Source of the DNA: Escarpia spicata
Taxonomy: Eukaryota > Annelida > Polychaeta > Sabellida > Siboglinidae
Length of the DNA stretch: 64,000 nt
Direction of reading: 5' to 3'
Assembly: GCA_963995525.1 (NCBI GenBank)
Contig: OZ023205.1
Coordinates: 47,173,748-47,237,747, forward strand
The notes under the pieces were generated by a model. The model did no database searches, was not told where the DNA came from, and worked only from the letters and a program-made list of their open reading frames with translations. This document shows positions 45,418-56,353 of this stretch, piece by piece. Position 1 is the stretch's first letter; each line of letters starts with the position of its first letter. The position numbers and the translations under genes are program-made.

Positions 45418-45755
45418 TAGCGCAGTGGTAAGAGCTTCGGACTCACGACTGAGAGAACCCGGGTTCGAATCCTGTATGGCGGTGTCGAACCATGGGCAAA
45501 TTCGTTTACTCTACATTGCTTCAGTTCATTCACCTGTATGAATGAGTACCTGGCTATAGACTGTGGTGGATATTTGTGTACGAATAGTTATTACTCATTA
45601 ATTGCAGCATGGCTGAATGCTTCCCAGAGAAGTTGAGATGGTGTTCGATTGAACAGGTCTGCCAGGGAGTAAAGTGTAAAAAAGTGTAAAGCGCTTTGAA
45701 GTTTGAGCAGCCCTGAGGACAGGATACTGCACTACATAAGAACTTATCTTTTACT
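45418..45755 (+). mobile_element. tRNA-derived SINE (full copy)
   Basis: Head with A box TAGCGCAGTGGTAAGAGC and B box GGGTTCGAATCC spaced as in a tRNA; body GCATGGCTGAATGCTTCCC and GAGATGGTGTTCGATTGAAC; tail ending TACATAAGAACTTATCTTTT. Two headless copies lie at 31826-31985 and 51430-51555. The tail may be borrowed from a partner LINE not present in the window. Confidence 0.82.
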
Positions 45756-46520
45756 TTGATATGATAAATAAGTCCATCTTGTATGTGTCACTAGTTGATA
45801 ATTATTTTAAGGCATTGTAAAGTAGTGTTTTAAAGGTGGCCAAAGTAGCCCCACCTGGCCAAAGTAGCCCCGTTTGACAGTTCTACAACTATGATGATTT
45901 CAGCTCAGGCTCAGTTCTCAATGTTGTTTACTCCAATGTGACGACACTGTTTTGGCATTGTTATTGAATGATTGATTCTGAGACATGGCCTTCGGCTTTG
46001 GCAAACAGCATAACACAGACATTTCTCCATGATGGACAGGTTTCAATTATAATGATTTTTTATAATTTAACATTAATTTGATCACTACTACTCTAGCCTA
46101 GTACCCCATGACCTTGTGGGCTGTGCTTGTAGCCGTGTCGCGTGGTAGTATCTTTACACTTACAAAATAGTCAGACAAAAGCCAAGCTTTGAATTAGATT
46201 CAAGAGTCACTTTGAGTGTATGACCACTGAGCGACATTAACAGTGCATCCAACTACTGTAGTGTAGTACTGCTCCATTAGCCATCCTTTTGCATTGATCA
46301 TAATTATAATAAAAAATTTCCTGCCATCTTAAAATAAAACAGAAATGAATGAACAATAATGTAGATTTTACTAAGCAACTTGGGTTAATGTCAACTTTCT
46401 TTACTTAATCAATTTGATTAACAAAATATATGGCATAAAACGGGATGCATGACATTTGCGAAAACTCAAATTCTTTCAGTTGAAAGTCCCAGTTCCTCCT
46501 AAATTCGGAATTGTTAATGC

Positions 46521-47533
46521 TTAAAGGGAATAAAAACATCTATTGCTTGAATTCATATTATATTACATCCTGCTATCTATTTCCATGTCCACCAAGCCAA
46601 AAAAAAATAATTCAATGAATTAGAAATTCCACATTTTATGCTGTGCAGCTGGACATTTTCGAATATGCATATTTTTGGTGCGCTTTTCGGGATGCCGAGA
46701 TGTGACGTCACATATGACCCATACTCGCATCAGGCTGACCCTTTCCATGCATTCAAAGCATGTTCACAAGGATAGCTTTCTGGTCGAAACGTGTGTCAAA
46801 ATTTGTTATTGTGCGATATTCCGATGTAATACAAACACTAGTCATCATAGAGGAACAAGCAGTTATCTTACAGTTCCACATTAATCCAATTTTATTCAAA
46901 ACAATGAATGCGAATGGGCCTGCAAGTTGACTAGGTTTCGCCGAGCTTGGGCTCGTTTTCAGAATAATTATATAGAATGCAACTAACTGGAGATAATCTA
47001 CACCAATAAACATACATAGCAAACATATATTGTATCCAGCTACAAAAAGTAACATGTATATTCTCATAATATCACTAGAATATTGATGTATGAAGGAGGA
47101 GTTGTACAATTTATCATAACATCTTAAATCAGTCAGCAAATTTCTGTCGGTCCTGCTAGCTCAGTTGGTAAACGCGTTGGTTCCTTGGCATTTATTTTGC
47201 AATCGGGCAACACCGGTTCAATCCCGACACCAAACCATTGATTTTCTTTACACTTTTTTTGGTTTGTTTTCACAAAGTAATATAAACCAAATCATTTTGT
47301 ATACTGCTGCGAGTGTGGGTCATATGTGACGTTACGATACCACGTGATCGCCTAGCTCATTAAATTTTTATTTTTTGTGGGAATCGCTACACAGACGGGT
47401 TTAAAATCAAATTTATGCTACAAATGTATTTTTCTGTATTTTTTTAATGTTCTCGAATGTTACATACAGTGTTAAACTTTGTGTACACATGGAAAACAGA
47501 TTTTAGCTAATGCCTTGTTTTAATTTCCTTTAA
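46521..47533 (-). mobile_element. Kolobok-type MITE, copy B (1.0 kb)
   Basis: TTAA borders at 46521-46524 and 47530-47533, ends AGGGAATAAAAAC and (reverse) AGGAAATTAAAAC. Terminal about 200 bp at each end match copy A; orientation opposite to A. The internal part, shared with copy C but not A, includes a tRNA-like stretch (47149-47232). No transposase. Confidence 0.8.
47149..47232 (+). other. tRNA-like sequence inside MITE copy B
   Basis: GGTCCTGCTAGCTCAGTTGG then GGTTCAATCCCGACACCA: near-perfect A and B boxes of an RNA polymerase III internal promoter. The middle is A/T-rich and does not fold into a proper anticodon arm, so not a working tRNA gene. Confidence 0.65.
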
Positions 47534-47865
47534 ATGGAATGACAAATTTGAGATTATAATGCAAAACTTCCAGTTTGGAACTTTGGACTCAAGACTACAA
47601 ATAATTCTTGAATTATTCTTCAGTACTTAGGCCTACTCAGTATCACAATTCATAAAGGATAATATGTATCCAGATATGCCATGAGTGAACTTGACATGAA
47701 CCTGCTTGGGATAGGTTTGTAGTCATATTTTTGGAAAACATAAGTCACAAATTTTATGAATGTTTTGAGTATATTGGCTCTGAGGTCTAGCAGGATTTAC
47801 GGCCAATCCGGTTTCAAATGACAGTCATTATTTCTTCCCTAGGTTATGTGGTTTTGTTTTTTCAG

Positions 47866-48788
47866 GTGACTGTGGCAAATGCTCCACACATGGTCTCACT
47901 CGAGTTGGACCACTGTACTACTCTAGATGGCGATACGTTCGCTACCATGATCCCCATGCTAAACGAAGAACTCAAGTCATTTGTATGTCGAGAAGTTGCG
48001 ATTACTTCAGACAATGTGAAGAGCCTTGTGAAGCATTGTCCAGTGGTAGGTCATCTCGTGTTTGACAACTGTCCACAACTCGACATTGAGCTGTGCCTAA
48101 GAAGCATTGGCACATTCTGTCGAGAACTCAAGTCAATTGCATTTCTTAATGACAAGTGTGCGAGTCCGCCGACCAGTGACTTACTGAGCGTGCTTGTAAA
48201 GAACGTCATGACTGACTTGAAGTCGGTTTCCTTCGTTGGATTTGATTCTGTTTCTGACATTGGTGTCTCGTACGCTGCTGAATGCTACAGTTCTCTGCAG
48301 AGCATCAATCTTAACTTCTGCCACAACCTGACGGAAGCTTCACTTCAGGGATTGGCGAGCTACTGCAAGCAGCTGCGTGATATATCAATGAATGGCACAC
48401 ACATCGACAATCCATCGCTCGGACTCATCGCCAGTAAGTGTCCTGGGCTGCGTAAAGTCGACTTTGGTAACTGTGACAAATTGAAAGATAGTAGCATCAT
48501 GGTGTTGGCCAGACAGTGCCACCATCTTCACTACATCTGCCTTGCCGGGTGTGTCCACGTTGGCGACGATTCTCTTGTTGCCTTGACAATGCATTGTTCA
48601 CATCTGGAGCACATCGACATGAGTCGGACTTGTGTCGAGACAGTGCCTGTCACGATTGTGGCCTTATGTCGCCTCAGGGTGTTGGAACTGAACATGTGCA
48701 ATGACCTTCGACATCCTCCCCCCGAGGTTGTGCAAAAAGGTTTGTCTGGAATCTTGAGGTTTTACAGAGAGTACAGTCTTTCACACCG
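47866..48788 (+). CDS. LRR-ROCO gene exon 2: leucine-rich repeats
   Basis: One long exon, acceptor TTTTCAG, donor GTAAGT in phase 2. About 308 residues made of roughly ten leucine-rich repeats of the cysteine-containing (F-box/LRR-like) type, for example LQSINLNFCHNLTEASLQGL, LRKVDFGNCDKLKDSSIMVL, LHYICLAGCVHVGDDSLVAL and LRVLELNMCNDLRHPPPEVV. The last is a capping repeat of the PPPEVVQKG type, followed by ILRFYREYS, the usual helix linking LRRs to a Roc domain. Substrate or partner binding is expected from the LRRs. The upstream ATG at 47818 lies in the intron and is not used if exon 1 is right. Confidence 0.9.
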
Positions 48789-49184
48789 GTAAGTGAACAA
48801 TCTGTCAGACGTGACGTTTTTTGTGTGTATTGGTTGTGTAAGCACAATTTAAACAATTTGCAGAATGTATGTATTAAAATAATACCACTCTTTATTCACT
48901 CATGCTGTTTTTCTTTGCCACCTCACCCAAAATATGCCGAAATTGCCGCCTCGTTGCTATTTCGTGCGCCATTTTTTTCATTCTTTCACGATATATTCAG
49001 TGTTGGCAAGTAGCGCGAAATGACACCACAGTGTCACTTATATTCCTGCAAAATCGCAGATTTGTAGCAACATCGTTTAGTCGTCTTTAACGTTGCTCAG
49101 GGCCAGTTAGGATTTACCTCTTGGAATTAACTCCAACGTGAATGACATCACTTGTCAGTTGTACAATCACGGAATATTCTCATG

Positions 49185-50830
49185 CAGGGCCTCATCCAGA
49201 GACCCGTCCACCCGTCCTGTGGACGGGTATATTAAAAAATTGCGTTTTTTGGACGGTTTCAAATTTATTATGGACATCACTGAAACTGCCGCGAAGCCAG
49301 TTATAAAATCTACGGAGACTGGTTTTGAAAATTGCCCATCCGGATCACCTGGCCAGCTCCCCGACATGCCAGAAACCAATTAAGCTAGGCCTCTACATGC
49401 TAGGATAATTGTCACCTACCCGCTAGCGGCGACTTGCTAGGGTAGTTGTTACCCAGCTGCTAGCAGTGGCTCCTTGAAAGGCAGTTGATATTTGCCTATG
49501 TCTATGTAGACTAAATAATCCTACGTGAGGTCAACAATAAGCAGTTGCCGATTACGACGCGTTGGAAAACAAATGGGATTCCGTGAAATCGACATTTCGA
49601 AACAGGATTTGTGTTTTTGAATGGAAACTCAGTAAACACTAAATGAGTAGAATCACCAACACCGTAAACGATACTGACTTTATTGGCGATATTTTGAAAC
49701 AAACATGATTACTATGCAACAGTATTCGTTTATGTTGGTGAATTTATGACGATTTTTTAAACGCTCATGGCAAATCATTACGAGTGTGATGGCGCCGGTG
49801 CTACCTCATGAGTCATGTCAACCAAAGGCAAAGATCATGTATCAATACAAGACGGTGCAGCATGCGCTATTTCCATTGTTCAAAGTACGTAAGTGGAGCG
49901 GTTAGTCCGTCATTCAGGAGGCACGCCAAGCCAGAACATATATGCATTGACGCACGTGGTAGCCTCCCAAATGGCGGACAAAAACTCCAATTGTAGACTG
50001 CCATGATTTCGCTCATTTATGCCTCCTGTCTAAATATAGGCTCCTTGACCTTGGTATCAACTGACGTAAACAGGGACGCGGGCGGAAGGCGCTAACATAA
50101 AAGTTTTAACATTTTGCGATTGTTGTCTGGCTATCCGCTAAGCGCATTGAAGACATGTTGTTAATTAAATGTAATTGTCACATCGTTATAACATGCATAA
50201 GTGTACATATTCCGGTTTCGAACACAAAGCTCGGTTACACTGGCTCAAAGTGATATAGCGTTTTGTAGTTCTAACAAATTCCGTTGGATGGCATCATATA
50301 GAGCGCTAGCTAAAATGAAACAGCATCAGTGATTTGAACATTAATAATTTTTAATATGATTGCTTGTGTAAATTACATTTGTCAATGTATATAAATTAAG
50401 CACTGCTGCAAGAGAAATAACCAGACTATTATCTAAATTTATTATGTACGGTTGTTATTGTGTTGCAAATTTTTCACAAATAAATGTTATTAGAAAAGTT
50501 TACCACGCAATAAACAGTATTATTTAGATGCAGAGATCATAACGTGATATTTTAAATATATGACAGAATGTACTATTTTAAGTTAATTTTTAAATAAATA
50601 TAACTTTTCTGAACAGAAATGGGCTTCTTTTTTTCATTTTTAAATAGAATTTAAGTGTATCATTTGACACAAAATATGCGACTTACATTTCTGATCACAC
50701 GTGAGATGTGACAATACAATATATATATATAAATATACTCATAGTTTGTTCGATCATGTGCCTGACCGCACTTTGTAGCATGTTGGAACAAATTTGGACT
50801 GGCAAAAATTTGATCCTGGGTGAGGCCCTG
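49185..50830. mobile_element. hAT-like non-autonomous element (1.65 kb)
   Basis: Ends CAGGGCCTCATCCAG (left) and CAGGGCCTCACCCAG (right, reversed), 14 of 15 identical, a hAT-style terminus. Flanks TTCTCATG and GTTGCATG match at only 5 of 8 positions, but GTTGCATG is exactly what stands at the same point in the uninterrupted duplicate at 44268. No transposase frame recognised inside. Confidence 0.65.
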
Positions 50831-51103
50831 GTTGCATGCTGATAAAACATTTGAGACAGGAAGTACTAGCAATGATGTTACAGAAAATTATAGCAGTGAA
50901 ACGACACTGATGAGTAAGTTGTTTTGTTTATGGGATGGACGCTAGCTGTTGGCACCGCGGCTACCACCGCACACCCATGACCTGAGCAAAGATCGCATGA
51001 CACGGTTTCGATTTCACCACTACCTGGTGCGGAAAATTGCAGCTTATTAATGATCTATGTCTGTCAAATGATGGCCGGCCGATGAGAATCCCATTGAGCA
51101 ATA
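50831..51103. repeat. Segmental repeat, intronic copy
   Basis: Second copy of 44255-44520, same orientation, with small indels. It lacks the CCAAT/GC-box part that follows in the upstream copy. Confidence 0.9.
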
Positions 51104-51429
51104 AGCAAACACCAAGTCATGGCTCTGGAAACGTCAGCAACAGCACGCCAACGCTAATTTACGAGACAAGAACAGACTTTCTGTCAAACAAATGGGTGTG
51201 TATTTTGCCGCTAGAGGGCACCATATGCAACAGGTCTGGTTATGCGAGCGATAATGGCAATTAGCGCAAGCGATAAATCGCTCCCTAGATGAGCAATTAG
51301 CTTGAGCGGTAGGGAGCGAGAGCGATCGCTCACCTAAAAAATAGTGCACTGCCATAATATTATGATATTACTAAGTATAGGCCTAATAATTTAAAGCTGA
51401 TGATGAAAGAGTCTTCAGATAATACCACT

Positions 51430-51555
51430 GAATGCTTCCCAGAGAAGTCGAGATGGTGTTCCACTGAACAGGTCTGCCAAGGAGTAAAGTGTAAAGTGTT
51501 TTGAGCAGTCCTTAGTACTGGATACTGCGCTATATAAGAACTTACCTTTTACGTT
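51430..51555 (+). mobile_element. SINE body/tail, copy 3
   Basis: TGAATGCTTCCCAGAGAAG, CAGGTCTGCCAAGGAG and GCTATATAAGAACTTACC as in the full SINE; head absent. Confidence 0.8.
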
Positions 51556-52089
51556 TTTACTGACTCTGTCAGCATGGCAACATGGCCTAGGGTTAGGGCA
51601 AGAAAAACATCACCACAACCAAGTACCAGTGGTCAAGTAGAAACCACACCTCATCTAAGTACCAGTGGTAAAGTGGAAACCACACCTCAACACGATGAAA
51701 CAATCATGATTACTGACTTTTATCAATCATGATTACTATATTTACAAGTAGTGCTTTTGTTTTATATCTTCCCATCTGTATTCAAGAGTAAAGGCTAAAA
51801 CATACCTAAGAATGCACCATTTTTAAGCTAGTTTAAAAAAATCTCCATTGGAGCATGCTAGCAATGCTTCGTGCCCTCGCGTAGCCCACCCCTACCACCT
51901 CGCCCATAATTTTACCCAGGGAAAACACTGCTCATCCATACAACATATTTCTGGGTTTACTAAGTAAATGCATCAATGATTTTGAGCAACAACAATGGCT
52001 GTCCGTCCATACCGTTATGTATATCTGTATGCCAGTCTGTTTGTTGGTCTGTTAGTCTGTGTGTGTATCCATTCATCCATCCATCCGTC

Positions 52090-54187
52090 CCTCAGTTTGA
52101 AGGGCTTTCTTCTATCTCCCCCAATTTGAAGGTGTTCCTTCTCGTCATGTGGTAACTCTATCTCCCTCAATTTGAAGGTCTTCCTTCTGGACATGTGTTA
52201 ACTCTATCTCCCCCAATTTGAAGGTCTTCCTTCTGGACATGTGTTAACTCTATCTCCCCCAATTTGAAGGTCTACCTTCTGGTCATGTGTTATCTCTATC
52301 TCCCTCAATTTGAAGGTCTTCCTTCTGGTCATGTGTTAACTCTATCTCCACCAATTTGAAGGTCTACCTTCTGGTCATGTGGTAACTCTATCTCCCCCAA
52401 ATTGAAGGTCTTCCTTCTGGTCATGTGTTAACTCTATCTCCCCCAGTTTGAAGGTCTTCCTTCTGGTCATGTGTTATCTCTATCTCCCTCAATTTGAAGG
52501 TCTTCCTTCTGGTCATGTGTTAACTCTATCTCCCCCAATTTGAATGTTTTCCTTCTGGTCATGTGATAACTCTATCTCCCTCAGTTTGAAGGTCTTCCTT
52601 CTGGTCATGTGATAACTCTGTCTCCCTCAATTTGAAGGTCTTCCTTCTGGTCATGTGTTATCTCTATCTCCCTCAATTTGAAGGTCTTCCTTCTGGTCAT
52701 GTGTTAACTCTATCTCCCCCAATTTGAAGGTCTACCTTCTGGTCATGTGGGAACTCTTTCTCCCAAATTTGAAGGTCTTCCTTCTGGTCATGTGTTAACC
52801 TTATCTCCCTCAATTTGAAGGTATTCCTTCTGGTCATGTGTTCACTCTATCTCCCTCAATTTGAAGGGCTACCTTCTGGTCATGTGGTAACTCTATCTCC
52901 CCCAATTTGAAGGTCTTCCTTCTGGTCATGTGGTAACTCTATCTCCCACAATTCAATTTAAGGTCTTCCTTCTGGTCATGTGGAAACTCTTTCTCCCCCA
53001 ATTTGAAGGTCTTCCTTCTGGTCATGTGTTAACCTTATCTTCCTCAATTTGAAGGTATTTCTTCTGGTCATGTGTTAACCTTATCTCCCTCAATTTGAAG
53101 GTCTTCCTTCTGGTCATGTGTTAACTCTATCTCCCCCAATTTGAAGGTCTTCCTTCTTATCATGTGGTCACTCTAAATCCCCCAATTTGAATGTCTTCCT
53201 CTGGTCATGTGGTAACTCTATCTCCCCCAATTTGAAGGTCTTCCTTCTCATCATGTGGTCACTCTATCTCCCCCAATTTGAATGTCTTCCTTCTGGTCAT
53301 GTGGTAACTCTATCTCCCCCAATTTGAAGGTCTTCCTTCTCATCATGTGGTCACTCTATCTCCTCCAATTTGAAAGTCTTCCTTCTGGTCATGTGGTAAC
53401 TCTATCTATCTCCCTCAATTTGAAGGTCTTCCTTCTGGTCATGTGGTAATGTGGTAACTCTATCTCCCTCAATTTGAAGGTCTTCCTTCTGGTCATGTGG
53501 TAACTCTATCTCCCCCAATTTGAAGGTTTACCTTCTGGTCATGTGGTAACTCTGTCTCCCCCAAATTGAAGGTCTTCCTTCTGGTCATGTGTTAACTCTA
53601 TCTCCCCCAATGTGAAGGTCTTCCTTCTGGTCATGTGGTAACTCTATCTCTCCCAATTTGAAGGTCTTTCTTCTGGTCATGTGTTAACCTTATCTCTCCC
53701 AATTCAATTGAAGGTCTTCCCTCTAGTCATGTGGAAACTCTTTCTCCCCAATTTGAAGATCTTTCTTCTGGTCATGTGTTAACCTTATCTCCCTCAATTT
53801 GAAGGTCTTCCTTCTGGTCATGTGTTAACCTTATCTCCCTCAATTTGAAGGTCTTTCTTCTGGTCATGTGTTAACCTTATCTCCCTCAAATTGAAGGTCT
53901 TCCTTCTGGTCATGTGTTAACTCTGTCTCCCTCAGTTTGAAGGTCTTCCTTTTGGTCACGTGTTAACTCTGTCTCCCTCAGTTTGAAGGTCTTCCTTCTG
54001 GTCACGTGTTAACTCTGTCTTCCTCAGTTTGAAGGTCTTCCTTCTGGTCACGTGTTAACTCTGTCTCGCTCAGTTTGAAGGTCTTTCTTCTGGTCATGTG
54101 TTAACTCTATCTCCCTCAATTTGAATGTCTTTCCATTCATGTTTTGGCTCTGTCTCCCTCAGTTTGAAGGTCTTCCTTCTCGGTGAT
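52090..54187. repeat. 46-bp minisatellite merging into the P-loop exon
   Basis: About 45 units of AATTTGAAGGTCTTCCTTCT, GGTCATGTGTTAACTCTATC, TCCCCC (46 bp). The last unit is the true ROCO splice site: CTGTCTCCCTCAG (intron) then TTTGAAGGTCTTCCTTCTCG (exon start, from 54163). Units near the exon (about 53930-54085) keep CTCAG; most distant units read CCAAT at that place and have lost the AG. Confidence 0.97.
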
Positions 54188-54308
54188 TTGTCTGGTGGAA
54201 AGAGCAGCCTGATGAAGAGTTTGATTGATGGTCATCCAACCACCGTTACCATGCCAACGGAGGGAGTTGTATCGCAGCTATGGCAACCAGTTCTGAACAA
54301 AAATAATG
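54163..54308 (+). CDS. LRR-ROCO gene exon 3: Roc P-loop
   Basis: Begins after CTCCCTCAG; its first base completes the Arg codon left by exon 2. Reads LKVFLLGDLSGGKSSLMKSL, i.e. strand beta-1 and a G1/Walker A motif GDLSGGKS that binds nucleotide phosphates, then PTEGVVSQLW, with the Thr of switch I. Ends in phase 1 at GTGAGT. In ROCO proteins the Roc GTPase follows the LRRs directly, exactly as here. Confidence 0.9.
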
Positions 54309-54997
54309 GTGAGTTGGTAATATATTACATTCTCAAAGTGATTAATGTTAATGTGAGTAATGGATAAGTGTATTTTATGTTTCTGTTAGTGGGTTGACAT
54401 TTTGTGGAAATTACAGACCGCCAGCTCTGTAAGTCCATTACAGGTCCAATACATCAGGTAAAAAAGACCGAACGGTTAGTGTTTCATCCAAAAATATGCA
54501 TATTTCAAACATCATACAGGCCTGTATACCCATATAAAATACTAGAAAATTCAATAAGTCTTGCCAATGTAATTTGTAAACTTAATTTTTCAATTATTGC
54601 AAGTTCCTCTTAAAATACTGCTGATGCAAACTAAAAATGGAAGTGAAACCTGTGCATGTTCAACCTGAAAATCAATGGTTAACGAACCCATAGAATTCGG
54701 TTGAACTTGTTCCATGTAGTATAATGCAGCTGTGAGAATTTCTGATTATTCTATAGAGGAACGATTCACCAAGACTAATTACTCTGTACATAAGTTAATG
54801 ACTTTGTACTTGAAAGCCATCTTCCAGGTAGATGTGCTGGTAGCAGAGGCTCACAACAGAAGGTCATGTCAGTGTAACAATGTATCTTACCTGGATGCCT
54901 TCCAAGAAGGCAGAAGATACAGGTCTTAGAGTGTCTTCTCTTTCACCCTGGACATCTCCTCCCCCTATATTACAATGTCAAGCTATAAATTGGAGGA

Positions 54998-56353
54998 TTA
55001 AAGGAAATAAAAATAAGGCATTAACTAAAATCCTTTTTTTCATGTGTACACAAAGTTTAACCTTGTATGTAACATTGGACAACATTAAAAAAATACAGAA
55101 AAATACATTTGTAGCATAAATTCGATTTTAAACCCGTCTGTGTAGCGATTCCCACGGAAAATAAAAATTTATTGAGCTAGGCGATCACGTGGTATCGAGT
55201 CGTCACTTATGACCCACACTCGCATCAGGTCGACCCTTTCCATGCATTCAGAGCATGTTTACAAGTATAGCTTTTGGGTCGAAACGAGCGTCAGAATGAG
55301 TTATTGTGCAATATTCCGATGAAATACAAACACTAGTCATCATAGAGGAATAAGCAGTTATCTTATCGTTCCAATCGAATATCGAATCCAATTTTATTCA
55401 AAACAATGAATGCGAATGGGCATACAAGTCGATTAGGTTTCACCGAGCTTGGGCTTGTTTTCAGAATAATTATATCGAATGCAACTAACGAGAGATAATC
55501 TACACCAATAAACATACATAGCAAACCTATATTGTATCCAGCTACAGAAAGTAACGTGTATAATCTCATAATATCACTAGAATATCGATGTATGAAGGAG
55601 GAGTTGTACAAGTTATCATAATAACTTAAATCAGTCAGTGAATTACTATCGGTCCTGTTAGCTCAGTTGGTAAAGGCGTTGGTTCCTTGGCATTTATTTT
55701 GCAATCGGGCGATGCCGGTTCAATCCCCACACCAAACCATTGATTTGTTAACACTTTTTTTGGTTTATGTTTTCACGAAGTAACATAAACCAAATCATTT
55801 TTATACTATGATACTATGATTATACTGTTTGTAAGTATTTTTTTAATTTTTGTAGTAATTATTCGCCACAAAATGAAAATATAGGAATTATATAACAGTG
55901 TTTCTAAATTTTATTTATCCAAACAAATATAATGTAATGGATATATAATTTATTTTACTTGTATGCCCATTCGCATTCATTGTTTTGAATAAAATTGGAT
56001 TCATGTGGAACGATAAGATAACTGCTTGTTCCTCTATGATGACTAGTGTTTGTATTACGTTGGAATATTGCACAATAACTCATTCTGACGCTCGTTTCGA
56101 CCCAAAAGCTATACTTGTAAACATGCTCTGAATGCATGGAAAGTGTCGGCCTGATGCGATTTGGGTCATAAGTGACGTCACATCTCGGCATCCCGAAAAG
56201 CGCGCTAAAAATATGCATATTCGAAAATGTCCGGATGCACAGCATTAAATGTGGAATTTCTAATTCATTGATTTTTTTAATTGTTTTTGGCTTGGTGGAC
56301 ATGGAAATAGATAGCAGGATGTAATATAACATACATGTTTTTATTCCCTTTAA
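54998..56353 (+). mobile_element. Kolobok-type MITE, copy C (1.36 kb, foldback)
   Basis: TTAA at 54998-55001 and 56350-56353, ends AGGAAATAAAAAT and (reverse) AGGGAATAAAAAC, same orientation as copy A. Internally, 55203-55415 and 55955-56170 are inverted copies of about 210 bp (for example GCATGTTTACAAGTATAGCT), so the transcript would fold into a long hairpin. Carries a tRNA-like stretch at 55651-55733. Confidence 0.85.
55651..55733 (+). other. tRNA-like sequence inside MITE copy C
   Basis: GGTCCTGTTAGCTCAGTTGG and GCCGGTTCAATCCCCACACC; A and B boxes intact, same as in copy B. No sound cloverleaf in the middle. Confidence 0.65.

Larger units (their letters stand above)
44929..47865 (+). other. 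LRR-ROCO intron 1
   Basis: 2.9 kb, holding a tRNA-derived SINE (45418-45755) and a Kolobok-type MITE (46521-47533). Nothing else recognised. Confidence 0.65.
48789..54162 (+). other. LRR-ROCO intron 2 (5.4 kb)
   Basis: Contains a hAT-like element (49185-50830), a duplicated copy of the ROCO upstream region (50831-51103), a SINE tail (51430-51555) and, filling the 3' end, a 46-bp minisatellite. A palindrome-rich AGCGAT/ATCGCT stretch lies at 51246-51335. Confidence 0.75.

Noticed and set aside
47149..47232. Functional tRNA gene
   Set aside because: A and B boxes are present but the anticodon arm does not form and the stretch is part of a repeated MITE. The same holds for 55651-55733 and for the SINE head at 45418.
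51246..51335. AGCGAT/ATCGCT palindromes as a regulatory site or transposon end
   Set aside because: The CAGTGCACTATTTTTTAGG edge looks like a hAT terminus but no partner end was found.
54830..54930. Extra ROCO exon reading VDVLVAEAHNRRSCQCNN
   Set aside because: The phases of exons 3 and 4 fit directly, the downstream donor is poor, and the sequence has no Roc motif.
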